The position numbers and the translations under genes are program-made. Below are positions 1 through 7,654 of a DNA stretch of 40,465 nucleotides, in pieces; within the stretch, counting starts at the first letter, position 1; each line of letters begins with the position of its first letter. Origin of the DNA: Candidatus Rokuibacteriota bacterium (GTDB lineage: Bacteria; Methylomirabilota; Methylomirabilia; Rokubacteriales; CSP1-6). The stretch is from NCBI GenBank assembly GCA_003221455.1, contig QHRX01000021.1:1-40465 (forward strand). The letters are read 5' to 3'. Under the pieces are notes generated by a model. That model saw only the letters and a list, made by a program, of their open reading frames with translations. It ran no database searches and was not told where the DNA came from.

Positions 1-1
1 T

Positions 2-136
2 GCCGGCCACAAGACCCGCTCTGTGTTCGACCGGTAAGACATCGTGAGCCCGGCTGACCTCCAAGAGGTCGCTCGGAAGCTGACCGGCACATTTTCGGGC
101 ACAGTTCCCCCTGCTACGATAGAATCTCGCCTGTAA
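2..136 (+). pseudogene. Tyrosine recombinase (phage integrase) C-terminal tail, stop at the catalytic Tyr
   Basis: Frame 2 opens at the window edge with AGHKTRSVFDR, then TAA at 35-37, then continues in the same frame as DIVSPADLQEVARKLTG to a second stop at 134-136. In tyrosine recombinases the GH histidine is followed nine residues later by the nucleophilic Tyr. Here that exact position is TAA, one substitution away from TAT or TAC, and the family-typical tail continues after it. The protein would therefore end just before its nucleophile, so I call it a pseudogene. Its 3' end lies 18 bp from tRNA-Val, a usual place for an integrase. The N-terminal part lies outside the window. The family call is from motif recognition; inactivity is inference. 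Confidence 0.7.
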
Positions 137-154
137 CTCGCTGATCTACTGCAC

Positions 155-231
155 GGGCGGATAGCTCAGTTTGGCAGAGCGCAGCCTTTACACGGCTGAG
201 GTCACAGGTTCGAACCCTGTTCCGCCCACCA
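155..231 (+). tRNA. tRNA-Val (anticodon TAC)
   Basis: A complete cloverleaf can be drawn. The acceptor stem GGGCGGA pairs with TCCGCCC, the D arm follows GCTC...GAGC, the anticodon arm CAGCC-TTTACAC-GGCTG gives anticodon TAC, and the T arm is ACAGG-TTCGAAC-CCTGT. Discriminator A and an encoded CCA end the gene. A -10-like TACGAT lies about 35 bp upstream. An integrase tail ends just before it, so the locus may be or have been an attachment site, but I see no repeated copy of its 3' end in the window. Confidence 0.95.
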
Positions 232-520
232 CCGAATCCCAGAAGGGCTGACCGTGGGCGACCGCGACTCTCCACCCCTCGTACGGCACGCCTCCCTCGG
301 GGCCGCCTGGCCCGGGTCGGAGTATGCCGGAATCACCGCGCGACGTGGCGGCGAACTTCGGCGGCGGGGCGCCGAGCGCGCTACGATCCTGCTGCGGGTG
401 GTCGTGTTCGCCCCGGGGGTGCCGGGTCGTCCTGACGCTGGGGGCGGCACCGCTCGGCCCGACCGAGCGCGCTCCCCGGGGGTTCGGCGTGTCGAGAATG
501 CCGGCAACGGGGAGGCCTAG

Positions 521-880
521 GTGTCACTGCACCGGATGCTGAGCCGCGAAGTGCTGCGCGCGGCGGGTCAGTGGGCCTGGAACCAGCTCCAAGGTGCGAG
601 CAAGCCGTCGCCCGGAGCGCCGGGCCGGACGAATAACCCCCTCGAAAAGTGGACGGATCACGATTTGGTGCGAGCCGCCGCGGAGAGCGCGGAAGGCTCA
701 GCAGCGGTTCAGATCGAAATGATGCGACGCCTCAAGGACTCGCTGGATGGGGAACACCGGTCTGTGGTAGCGGCGACCCGGCGGGTCGAGCGGCTGATCG
801 TCCGGCTCGTGTGGGTCGCCATCGGACTGGGCGCGCTGACGCTCGTGCAGGTGTTGATCGCCCTGAAGGTCATCGGCTGA
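521..880 (+). CDS. Small membrane-anchored hypothetical protein
   Basis: This 119-residue protein begins at a GTG preceded by GGGGAGG at good spacing. The first 80 residues are polar and partly helical. A stretch around residues 60-90 with charged and hydrophobic periodicity (MMRRLKDSLDGEHRSVV) could form a coiled coil. The last 25 residues (VWVAIGLGALTLVQVLIALK) form one transmembrane helix with almost no tail behind it, so it is probably a tail-anchored inner-membrane protein. I do not recognise the family and assign no function. The gene ends 2 bp before a strong hairpin shared with the convergent gene downstream, which supports it being real. Confidence 0.6.
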   Translation: MSLHRMLSREVLRAAGQWAWNQLQGASKPSPGAPGRTNNPLEKWTDHDLVRAAAESAEGSAAVQIEMMRRLKDSLDGEHRSVVAATRRVERLIVRLVWVAIGLGALTLVQVLIALKVIG

Positions 881-882
881 AA

Positions 883-916
883 CGGAGGGGGAGGGAGCGC
901 GTCCCCTCCCCCTCCG
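883..916. terminator. Bidirectional hairpin between convergent genes
   Basis: CGGAGGGGGAGGG is followed after an 8-nt loop by its perfect reverse complement, giving a 13-bp GC-rich stem. It lies exactly between the stop codon of the plus-strand small membrane protein and the stop codon of the minus-strand GlcG-like gene. No long T-tract follows on either strand, so it may act as a transcription barrier or mRNA 3' stabiliser rather than as a textbook intrinsic terminator. Confidence 0.7.
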
Positions 917-920
917 CCGG

Positions 921-1412
921 CTACTTCAGCAAGTCCTTTGCAGCCTCGAGGCCGACCTTCGCGCATTCTTCATCTTGATCGCCAGTCGCACCGCTTACGC
1001 CGATCCCCCCGATCAGGAGGTCGCCGGCCTTGACCGGCAGGCCGCCGGGGAAGATGATCAGACGTGGCGTGTACTGAATCCCCTCCGCTCGCTTGACGAT
1101 CATTTCGCCGAACACTCGGCTTGGGAAACCGAACTGAGTGGCCGTCCACGCTTTGTTGATCGAGATGTCAACGCTGCCACGGAAGGACGCAGGGTCGCGC
1201 CGAAAATAGAGCAGACCGCCCCCGTCGTCGAGCACCGCGATATTCATCTTCCAGCTGTGTGACCGTGCGTAGGCGTCACAGGCTAGGGCCATCTTCTCCG
1301 CCGCCTCGACCGAGAGCACCGGTTTCTGATCGAGCGCATGGGCGGAGCCGAGCGCCCCAGAGACGAGCAGGCCAGCAACCAAGGTACCCACGATTCGTCC
1401 GAAATTGCGCAT
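921..1412 (-). CDS. Secreted GlcG/HbpS family (haem-degrading domain) protein
   Basis: This 163-residue protein starts with a Sec signal peptide (residues 1 to about 26, hydrophobic core VGTLVAGLLVSGALG, cleavage after AHA). The mature part is the compact GlcG/HbpS/DUF336 fold, recognised by LSVEAAEKMALACDAYAR, then MNIAVLDDGGGLLYFRRDPA, then the glycine-rich IIFPGGLPVKAGDLLIGGIGVSGATGDQDEECA near the C terminus. Family members bind haem or act as small accessory proteins near oxidative-stress and glycolate genes. The DQDEECAK tail is the usual end of the fold. The next gene on the same strand begins about 250 bp upstream, so it is probably a separate transcript. The family call is firm; ligand and role are unknown. 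Confidence 0.85.
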   Translation of the reverse strand: MRNFGRIVGTLVAGLLVSGALGSAHALDQKPVLSVEAAEKMALACDAYARSHSWKMNIAVLDDGGGLLYFRRDPASFRGSVDISINKAWTATQFGFPSRVFGEMIVKRAEGIQYTPRLIIFPGGLPVKAGDLLIGGIGVSGATGDQDEECAKVGLEAAKDLLK

Positions 1413-1663
1413 TAGTCACCCCTCCAGATGAAGGACACTCCTTCGGTCTTTGATCCCCGCCGGAATCCCGGTCTGTACCGGGTTGCCATACCCGTGATCG
1501 TCGTCGCTCCCCGTGGTCCCAGTCCCATGGAGGTCTCGGCGGTGGTCTTGTCGCCGGATGCACCGTCGAGGTCACGGAATCGTCGCGGGGAGGACTCGGG
1601 AGGGCGCGACGACCCTGCCACCGCCTCCACCTCCTTCTTTGACCGCAGTAGCGGACGCCTAGC

Positions 1664-1777
1664 CTAGACCTCGACAGGCTCCCCGCGCTCAAACAACTCG
1701 CAGTCGCAGCCCTCGACGAGGCACTTGCCGCACGGGGCATGGGCGTTCGCGGGGTGCCCGCAGACGCAGGTCGCCAT
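1664..1777 (-). CDS. 37-residue cysteine-rich miniprotein
   Basis: This gene is missing from the ORF track. The minus strand carries an ATG preceded by AGGAGGG with 5-7 nt spacing, encoding MATCVCGHPANAHAPCGKC and continuing LVEGCDCELFERGEPVEV. Six cysteines (4, 6, 16, 19, 24, 26) and two histidines sit in the first 26 residues as CxC, CxxC and CxC pairs. This suggests a small zinc or copper site, metallothionein-like or a mini zinc ribbon. The acidic tail is cysteine-free. The strong ribosome-binding site and dense metal-ligand spacing are what make me call it a gene. I do not know a named family. It could bind metal, sense redox, or act as an adaptor. Confidence 0.6.
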   Translation of the reverse strand: MATCVCGHPANAHAPCGKCLVEGCDCELFERGEPVEV

Positions 1778-2178
1778 CGCCGTCCCTCCTCGCGTCAGAC
1801 CTCGAGAGTCCTGCAGCCCGCGGAGAGGAACAACTATCTCTCGCTCGCGTTCAAGTCAAGCCTGATTTTCGGGGGAGCCGTGAGAAAGCCTAGCCGAGTC
1901 AGCAACCGCACACTCAGTACTCCAGTTCGCAATTATGGCGACGTCCTTCTTGCGTCGCTCCTGGCCGTGGAGGGTGCCGGAGTTTCGCGAGGAGGCCGGC
2001 GAGGTCTTTGGCGCGTGGGGTCACTACTACCGGCTTCGCGCGCCTCTCCCCGGCCTGTCCCGGCCTGTCGTTGACCGGTCCGTTCCCCGCCGGTTACTCT
2101 TTAGCCAGCTTCCCGATCGCGGCGGCCGGGCAGCGCGAACCCTTGCCGCCGAGCGCGGGACGGATCGCGAGGTGTGCC
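1778..2178. other. Intergenic region between divergent genes
   Basis: About 400 bases separate the minus-strand miniprotein from the plus-strand cytidylate-kinase-like gene, so promoters in both directions should lie here. The track extends the downstream ORF back to 2008, but the extra 57 residues are Pro/Ala/Gly-rich and lack family similarity, so I leave them out. I see no RNA gene or repeat. Confidence 0.4.
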
Positions 2179-2835
2179 ATGGGTGTCGTGGCGATGTCCG
2201 CAACCCTCGGAAGCTGGGGGAACGAGATCGGACGCGAGCTGGGACGCGTCCTCGCGTACGAGTTCGCCGATCGGGAGATTATCGCTGAGGCCGCCGGACG
2301 CTTCGGCGAAGGCGTGATGGATCTCCACCGTGTCACCGAGGGCAAACCGCGTCTCCTGGAGCGCTTCAGCGACGACCCGCATCGGTATGTGACGTATGTG
2401 GAGGCCGTGATCCTCGAGATGGCTGCCCGAGACAACGTGATCCTGGCCGGTCGAGGAGCGGTCGTTGTCCTGAGCAAGTTGCGCCACGTGCTGCGGGTGA
2501 GAGTCAACGCGCCCGAGGGCGTCCGGGCCGAGCGTGTCGAGCAGTCTCTTGGCCTCACTCGTGAGGCGGCGATCGACGCCGTGCGGGAAAGCGACCGCGA
2601 GCGGGGTGCTCGTGTCAAGTTCCTCTACCACGTCGACTGGGACGACGTGCTCCTCTACGACCTGGCCCTCAATACGGAACGGCTGACGGTCGAGCGGGCG
2701 GTCTCGCTCGTTCAAAACGCGATAGAGGACGAGCGTTTCCGGACGACCCCGGAAGCGACCCGCACGCTCGCCGACCTGAGCGTCGCCGCCCAGACGAAGG
2801 CCGCCCAGTTGACGAAGTCGGTCGTGCAGTTCTAG
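2179..2835 (+). CDS. Cytidylate kinase-like family protein
   Basis: The 218-residue product matches the layout of the cytidylate-kinase-like (Cytidylate_kin2) family. It has an N-terminal beta strand and P-loop-like segment (VVAMSATLGSWGNEIGREL), then DREIIAEAA, then a helix-rich middle with VILAGRGAVVVL and HVLRVRVNAP, and a lid-like ESDRERGARVKFLYHVDW followed by LYDLALNTERLTVE. The usual SRQYGxGGxEIG loop is altered to SATLGSWGNEIG, so the phosphate-binding lysine or arginine pattern is not standard and nucleotide kinase activity is uncertain. I chose ATG 2179, where similarity starts (MGVVAMS); ATG 2194 is an alternative. The gene stands alone upstream of tRNA-Asp. Confidence 0.75.
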   Translation: MGVVAMSATLGSWGNEIGRELGRVLAYEFADREIIAEAAGRFGEGVMDLHRVTEGKPRLLERFSDDPHRYVTYVEAVILEMAARDNVILAGRGAVVVLSKLRHVLRVRVNAPEGVRAERVEQSLGLTREAAIDAVRESDRERGARVKFLYHVDWDDVLLYDLALNTERLTVERAVSLVQNAIEDERFRTTPEATRTLADLSVAAQTKAAQLTKSVVQF

Positions 2836-2983
2836 CGTTGGGTTGGTTGTCGATACCCGGCGCCCCGCCTCGACGCCGCTGCGCGGCGAAGCCGCGCAGC
2901 CCGTTCAGGCGCGGCCGCGAGCCGGGAGGGGGACGTTTTCGGGCGGGCTGGGCGCTTCTTATGTTAGACTGCGTAACGCCTTC

Positions 2984-3061
2984 GGGCTCGTGGTGCAGCC
3001 TGGTTAGCACACTGGACTGTCAATCCAGAGGTCGCGGGTTCGAATCCCGTCGAGCCCGCCA
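2984..3061 (+). tRNA. tRNA-Asp (anticodon GTC)
   Basis: The acceptor stem GGGCTCG pairs with CGAGCCC, the anticodon arm CTGGA-CTGTCAA-TCCAG gives GTC, and the T arm is GCGGG-TTCGAAT-CCCGT. Discriminator G and an encoded CCA complete the gene. A TATGTTA-like -10 element lies just upstream. Its 3' half plus 15 bp beyond it recurs at 19280 and, more diverged, at 20313. This marks the gene as the attachment site of the island that follows. The gene itself remains intact. Confidence 0.96.
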
Positions 3062-3076
3062 TTAATTCAAGACCTT
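3021..3076 (+). repeat. tRNA-Asp 3'-end direct repeat, copy 1 (att-like, within the intact tRNA)
   Basis: These 56 bases run from the anticodon loop through the CCA end and on through ATTAATTCAAGACCTT. They match 19280-19335 with a single difference (T to G in the T loop). The last 53 bases match 20313-20365 with six differences. Repeats of a tRNA 3' end spaced along a chromosome are the usual scar of integrase-mediated insertion. Confidence 0.9.
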
Positions 3077-3330
3077 CGCAGACGGCCGGCGCCGGTAGAC
3101 CCGTAGATTGTGCGGGAACTGTGCGGGAAGTCATTCTCTGGGGCGCCCCTGACGTGGCGCCATCGCCACCACCTTGCGCTCGGCTGCCCCGCTGGGAGCC
3201 GCCCAAGCGCGAATGTTGTAGCGCGCCGCATCTTATGTTCCCACCGTGAGCAGTCGAAATGGAGAGCACTCTCGGCCACGCGTCCGGTTCCCGCTTCACG
3301 GTGGGTCGTGGCGCCTCGGACTCGAAGCGT

Positions 3331-4962
3331 TCACGGGCGCAGGGGCTCGCCGGTCGCGGGATCGAGGAAGACCTGGCGCTCATCGGACCCGCGGTCGCTG
3401 AAGTCGAACATGTTCATCAGTGGTCCCGCGACGGCGTCGAACGACCCGCCGCCGATCCGGCCGGTACCCCAGTTGTCCTCGATGAAGCGCACGATCGAGC
3501 TCAGGTCGGTCAACGTGTGATCGACGAAGTTCCGCTTGGCGAACGGTGAGACCACGATGAGGGGGAGCCGGGGGCCGTAGCCGCAACGCCCCTGGATGGG
3601 CTGCCCGGCGTCGTCCCGTATTGGCATGCCGTCCCCGCAGTGGCCGGGCCCGTCGAGCTGGTCGTTGGCGAGCGCCGATGAGTTGACGATGGGACTCATC
3701 TGATGATCGTACCAACCGTCCGAATCGTCGTAGGCGATGATGACCGCGGTCTGCTCCCAGAACTCGGACTGCATGAGCGCGTTGAGCGTCATGACGAGGA
3801 AGGCCTGTTCCAGCAACGGATCGGAGTAGCCGGCGTGGCCGTCCGCATAGGCGGGCGCCTTGAGGAAGCTCACGGCGGGCAGGTTGCGGGCCCTGAGGGC
3901 GTCGAAGAAGTCGTCGAGATCGTACTGATGGTTGGCCCCGCCGTCGAACGACGTCCCGATGTTCAGCACCGAATTCGGCCGCGCATGCGTCGGGTTGGCG
4001 GTCGATACGTGGTACTGGAAGAACGCGTGATGCGGGATGTAGTCCTTGGTTGGACCAGCGTTCGCCGGCGTGGCCGGACTCTGTCGGTTGCACCCGGTGC
4101 TCCCGTCGGCGTTCGTCAGGGTGAGGTCGAAGCCGCCCATGAATGATCCCCAGGTCACGCCGTTCTCGTTCAGAAGATCACCGATGTTCCTTCCGCCGAG
4201 CCGGACGGTCGTCCCGGTGGAGCAGACATCCCCGGCCGGATCGAGATCCCCGATGATCGTGCCCGCCCCGACCACCTTCGGCGTGGGCGCGCTGGGAGTC
4301 GCCGGATATGTGTTGCCGGCGACGAGGTTGAGGAGGCCCGGCGTCGAGGGGCCGAAGGTCGTCCCGTAGAAGTTGTCGTTCATCGCGAAGTGTTGCGCGT
4401 AGTACCAGAGCGCGGTGACCGTGTTGCCGTCGAAATATCCCATCACTAGGCCCTTGCCCTTCTCCCAGGCGTAGGTGGAGGCGCAGGACTTGCCGGTGTG
4501 AGCTGGGAAGGCGTCCATCAGCCCCTGATCGAAGGCCAATTGCTCGTCCCCGTAGTTGTGGCCCTGATCGCAGGTCGACGCCTGCGAGCGGTCGAGGCGG
4601 AAGGGATTGATCGCATCGGCGCCGTTGGCGCCGTTGAGCGCATTAGGGTTCAGGGTAAGCAGGACCCCGCTCGGTTGACCGTTGATCAGCGTGCCGAGCC
4701 CGTTCACGGAGGGCGTCCCCTCGCGAGCCACAAAGAACGGTTCTCCGGGCGGATTCGCTGCGACCGGATAGGTCGCGAAATAGTGATCGAACGACACGTT
4801 TTCCTGGAAGATGACGACCACATGCTCGATCGGCGTCCCGGTGTCGGATCCGGCGCCGCCGGCGCCGCCGGGCGCGAGAAAACCCGGAGCGGCGACGAGA
4901 CTCATCGCGACTATGCCGGCCGCGACTCTGAGCAACACTCTGATCTTCCGCGTGACTCGCAT
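3331..4962 (-). CDS. Secreted phosphoesterase (phospholipase C / acid phosphatase family)
   Basis: The 543-residue product has a Sec signal peptide (MRVTRKIRVLLRVAAGIVAM and on to about residue 39). It then shows the alkaline-phosphatase-like phosphoesterase signature IEHVVVIFQENVSFDHYF at residues 45-62, where Glu54 and Asn55 are the conserved metal/nucleophile region. Further family motifs are TFGPSTPGLLNLVAG, HHAFFQYHV, a late VIIAYDDSDGWYDHQMSP and LPLIVVSPFAKRNFVDHT. Members hydrolyse phosphodiesters or phosphomonoesters outside the cell. I chose the ATG at 4962 because AAGGGGGG lies eight bases upstream and the signal peptide begins there; the track's 46 extra residues are not needed. 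It is alone on its strand at the left edge of the island. Confidence 0.88.
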   Translation of the reverse strand: MRVTRKIRVLLRVAAGIVAMSLVAAPGFLAPGGAGGAGSDTGTPIEHVVVIFQENVSFDHYFATYPVAANPPGEPFFVAREGTPSVNGLGTLINGQPSGVLLTLNPNALNGANGADAINPFRLDRSQASTCDQGHNYGDEQLAFDQGLMDAFPAHTGKSCASTYAWEKGKGLVMGYFDGNTVTALWYYAQHFAMNDNFYGTTFGPSTPGLLNLVAGNTYPATPSAPTPKVVGAGTIIGDLDPAGDVCSTGTTVRLGGRNIGDLLNENGVTWGSFMGGFDLTLTNADGSTGCNRQSPATPANAGPTKDYIPHHAFFQYHVSTANPTHARPNSVLNIGTSFDGGANHQYDLDDFFDALRARNLPAVSFLKAPAYADGHAGYSDPLLEQAFLVMTLNALMQSEFWEQTAVIIAYDDSDGWYDHQMSPIVNSSALANDQLDGPGHCGDGMPIRDDAGQPIQGRCGYGPRLPLIVVSPFAKRNFVDHTLTDLSSIVRFIEDNWGTGRIGGGSFDAVAGPLMNMFDFSDRGSDERQVFLDPATGEPLRP

Positions 4963-5356
4963 GTGGTGGCCCCCCTTTTCGGCAAGCGATTTCGAGAGCG
5001 CATTCCACCCCCGGTGGACACCTGAAAACCGGCCAGTCGTGGACAGGTCAAAACCGGCCAGTGGCGAGTGTCCCAAGCACGAGTCTTCTAACCTTTCCAC
5101 TTTGAAAGATCAAGCCGGCGATCAGCCTCAGAAGAAATGTTAGAGACGTCGGTGCCTCAAAATCGGTGTTACCGAGACCGGTACCGGAAAGGAGGCGCCG
5201 CGACGGACCGAGCGCGACAGGAATATGCCGAGGCGGCCAACGCGCGCCGCAAGCATGTGAAAAAAATGCGACGGTGCTGGAACACGGGTTCGAGCGGGGA
5301 GGCGCTAACCGCGCCCGCTTGGAATATCCTCAAGTGCCGAGGATAATATCGGCCTC
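4963..5356. other. Intergenic region between divergent island genes
   Basis: Nearly 400 bases lie between the minus-strand phosphoesterase and the plus-strand DinB-like gene, and must hold both promoters. Around 5015-5065 the phrase AAAACCGGCCAGT occurs twice about 26 bp apart (GAAAACCGGCCAGTCG and AAAACCGGCCAGTGGC), which could be a regulator half-site pair or IS debris. No ORF here has a convincing ribosome-binding site. Confidence 0.4.
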
Positions 5357-5845
5357 ATGCCGGAAGACGTCGTGCTCGACGAAATCGAGGCCTATGCTCG
5401 TGAACTCTCGTGGGTTCTTCATCAGATCCGCGTGTCCTTGGATGGACTCACGGCGGTGCAGCTCAACTGGCGTCCCTCGACTGCCGCAAACAGTGCGTAC
5501 GCCATTGCGAGCCATGTGATAGGAAGCACCACAGTGTATGCGCTCGGATTCGGTTGCGGCCAGGACGTTACGCGAGACCGCGCGGCCGAGTTCACCGCGT
5601 CAGGCACCGATGCCAGCGGGCTCATTGTCGCGATCCGTCAGCTTCAGAGGAAGCTCGGAGACGCGCTGGGGTCCCTCCGGGTCCCGGCGCTAGACGAGCG
5701 TATCTTGCCGCCGCCATACCTGTGGGGTACCGGTGAGCCCCGTGAAATCTCCCGGCGGGAGGCTCTCGTAGAGAGCATTAGACATGGAGCTCTCCACTTG
5801 GGTGAACTAAGGCTCACACGTGACCTCGCCGCGAAGGCGGCGTGA
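5357..5845 (+). CDS. DinB-like / DUF664-type four-helix protein
   Basis: The 162-residue product has the DinB superfamily pattern: an N-terminal helix with LDGLTAVQLNWRPSTAANSAYAIASHVIGS, a central helix pair, and a C-terminal HGALHLGELRLTRDL. The three histidines expected to form the metal site are at about 53, 143 and 147. Family members bind Ni or Zn and include thiol-dependent transferases and many proteins of unknown role. The start is the first ATG, at which family similarity begins. The next ORF in the track overlaps its end, but I place that gene's real start downstream, leaving a gap of about 118 bp. Confidence 0.78.
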   Translation: MPEDVVLDEIEAYARELSWVLHQIRVSLDGLTAVQLNWRPSTAANSAYAIASHVIGSTTVYALGFGCGQDVTRDRAAEFTASGTDASGLIVAIRQLQRKLGDALGSLRVPALDERILPPPYLWGTGEPREISRREALVESIRHGALHLGELRLTRDLAAKAA

Positions 5846-5963
5846 GCGCCAGCGAGCACGAGGTCTGCCGGACTTCCAGTGGGCGATCGGGTTCCACCCC
5901 CGCACGCCCAGACCGTCGCCGGGCGGGTTTCGGCTTTCCGAGAGGAACCCTCGGGAGCACAAT

Positions 5964-6899
5964 GTGCGCGTGTGCTACGGCCTTCCGCGCTCCGGCCAGG
6001 AGCGCCTGCGTCCCCGAAGGTGCGCGATCGCCGTCTGGCTGGTCGTCACGCTGTTCTCGGCCGGCTCCGCCCGCGCGGGCGCGCCCGAGGAAGTACTAAA
6101 GGCGTATCTCGGCGCCCTCTACGCCCACAATTCGCGAGCGGCGTATCGGCTGATCTCACGCGCGGATCGGGCGCTCAAGGGCGAAGCGGACTATCTACGA
6201 GAGCACCCCAATTTCTCCGGAGCGGCGTTGGAAACCGCGACTGCTCTCGCCTCGCAGATCCGGTACGTCCGTCTCCGGACGGTGATAGAAGGAAACCGCG
6301 CCACGGTGACCTTCGAGGCGCTCGTGCCCGACGCCAACGATCCCGCGATCGACGCGCTGGTGCTCGGATTCGACGCCAATCGGCTTGCGGCACTGTCGCC
6401 AGAGGGCCGCCGGCGGATACAAGAAGAGCTCGACGAGAGGCAGCGCGCCGGCCGCCTGCCCGTCGCCGTTGGCCACGACGAGCGGTGGGAGCTTGTCAGA
6501 GAGCAGGGCGCCTGGCACATCTTTCTGAACTGGGCGGGGGCCGTCCGGATCCGTCTCACTGCCGACGTCAAGGCTGGGCTGCCGTGGGCGTTCGCGGCCA
6601 TCCAGCCCATCGTTCGCGCCACGCCCGGGGAAGAGCTCCGAGCCGCCTACCGGATCACAAACCTGTCGGACCGCTCCATCACCGGCCGGGCGCGCGACAG
6701 CTTTGAGCCTCCGGACGCGGCCAGATACCTCGACGTCATCACGTGTTTCTGTTTTATCGAGCAAACCCTCGCCCCCGGAGAATCCCGGGAGTTGCCGGTG
6801 GTATTCCGCGTGGCTGAGGAGGTCCCCCAAGGCGTGCGGGAGATCAGGCTTCGCTACGAGTTCTATCCCGTCGAGCGGGCTTCCGCCGGGTACCGATGA
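5964..6899 (+). CDS. Exported fusion: N-terminal NTF2-like domain plus Cox11-type copper chaperone domain
   Basis: From a GTG with GGGAG six bases upstream, the 311-residue product has a signal peptide (hydrophobic AVWLVVTLFSAGSARAGA). Residues about 38-175 resemble small periplasmic NTF2-like domains (APEEVLKAYLGALYAHN, then a beta-rich part ending WELVREQGAWHIFLNW). The C-terminal 130 residues match Cox11/CtaG: GLPWAFAAIQPIVRATPGE, SFEPPDAARYLDVITCFCF, EQTLAPGES, ELPVVFRV. The Cu(I)-binding CFCF cysteines (about 261 and 263) are present. Cox11 delivers copper to CuB of haem-copper oxidases and is normally a membrane-anchored protein of about 190 residues; here the anchor is replaced by a signal peptide (or uncleaved anchor) and an extra domain. 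An oxidase operon follows. The N-terminal domain call is less certain than the Cox11 part. Confidence 0.78.
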   Translation: MRVCYGLPRSGQERLRPRRCAIAVWLVVTLFSAGSARAGAPEEVLKAYLGALYAHNSRAAYRLISRADRALKGEADYLREHPNFSGAALETATALASQIRYVRLRTVIEGNRATVTFEALVPDANDPAIDALVLGFDANRLAALSPEGRRRIQEELDERQRAGRLPVAVGHDERWELVREQGAWHIFLNWAGAVRIRLTADVKAGLPWAFAAIQPIVRATPGEELRAAYRITNLSDRSITGRARDSFEPPDAARYLDVITCFCFIEQTLAPGESRELPVVFRVAEEVPQGVREIRLRYEFYPVERASAGYR

Positions 6900-7078
6900 G
6901 ACGTGTCCGCGCGGGCTGCCCATGCCGATCGCGAGGGCCTCCGCGACGAGACGCCCTCATCATCTGTCGAGCACCAGTCGGCCTCATGCCCGCGCCGGAT
7001 TCAGGGGAATAAAGAGCGGACGCGTACGTACTGATTGGCAGATGTTTCCCCAACGGGGGGGAGCGATCACTGGCCCGT

Positions 7079-7654
7079 ATGGACCCGGGTGAGGAATTCG
7101 AGGCGCTTACCGTTCAACATCTCGACTCGTTGCATGCCTATGCCCGCCTCCTCTCCCGAGACCGGCCGGCCAGCAAGGACCTCCTCCAAGAGGCACTCCT
7201 ACGGGCGTTTCGCGCCTTTGGGTCGTACAAGCGCCAGCTGAGCTTCAAGGTCTGGATGTTCACGATCATGAAGAACGTGTCGGTGGACTGGGCTCGGGGA
7301 GTGCGCGTTCGCCTCCTGGCGGGGGGGTGGCGGGAGAGCGAAGAGTGGTTCGCAGCAGGACACGGGGAGGATCCAACCCCCTCCTCCCTTCCCCTCGACC
7401 CCGAGCAAGTGCTGATTCGCAACGTGACGGTCGAGCAGGTGAGGGAGGCGATCAAGAATCTTCCCCCGGGGCTCCGCGAGGTCGTGGAGCTCCGAGAGAT
7501 TGAGGGACTGTCCTACCAGTCGATCGCCGAGGTGATCGGCCACCCGATCGGAACGGTGATGTCCAGGCTCTATCGGGGCCGGAACGTCCTGCGAGTCCTG
7601 CTGCGGGAGGCCTCGAGCGACACGGTGATATCGCGGCGTGCGCATGGTGTGTGA
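7079..7654 (+). CDS. ECF-type RNA polymerase sigma factor
   Basis: The 191-residue product has sigma region 2 (FEALTVQHLDSLHAYARLL, DLLQEALLRAFRAF, then FKVWMFTIMKNVSVDWAR, the -10-recognising helix). After a flexible linker of about 45 residues comes sigma region 4 (VREAIKNLPPGLREVVELREIEGLSYQSIAEVIGHPIGTVMSRLYRGR), a helix-turn-helix that reads the -35 element. It is translationally coupled to the next gene, which starts 11 bases before its stop, the standard layout of an ECF sigma with its anti-sigma. Its targets are probably the oxidase/Sox operon that follows at once, but I did not find a clear duplicated promoter motif. Confidence 0.92.
   Translation: MDPGEEFEALTVQHLDSLHAYARLLSRDRPASKDLLQEALLRAFRAFGSYKRQLSFKVWMFTIMKNVSVDWARGVRVRLLAGGWRESEEWFAAGHGEDPTPSSLPLDPEQVLIRNVTVEQVREAIKNLPPGLREVVELREIEGLSYQSIAEVIGHPIGTVMSRLYRGRNVLRVLLREASSDTVISRRAHGV

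Noticed and set aside
3067-3279. Minus-strand frame ending at the tRNA-Asp repeat, possible integrase tail
   Set aside because: The ending (PHSSRTIYGSTGAGRLRRS) is only vaguely integrase-like and no catalytic motif is visible; not listed as a gene.
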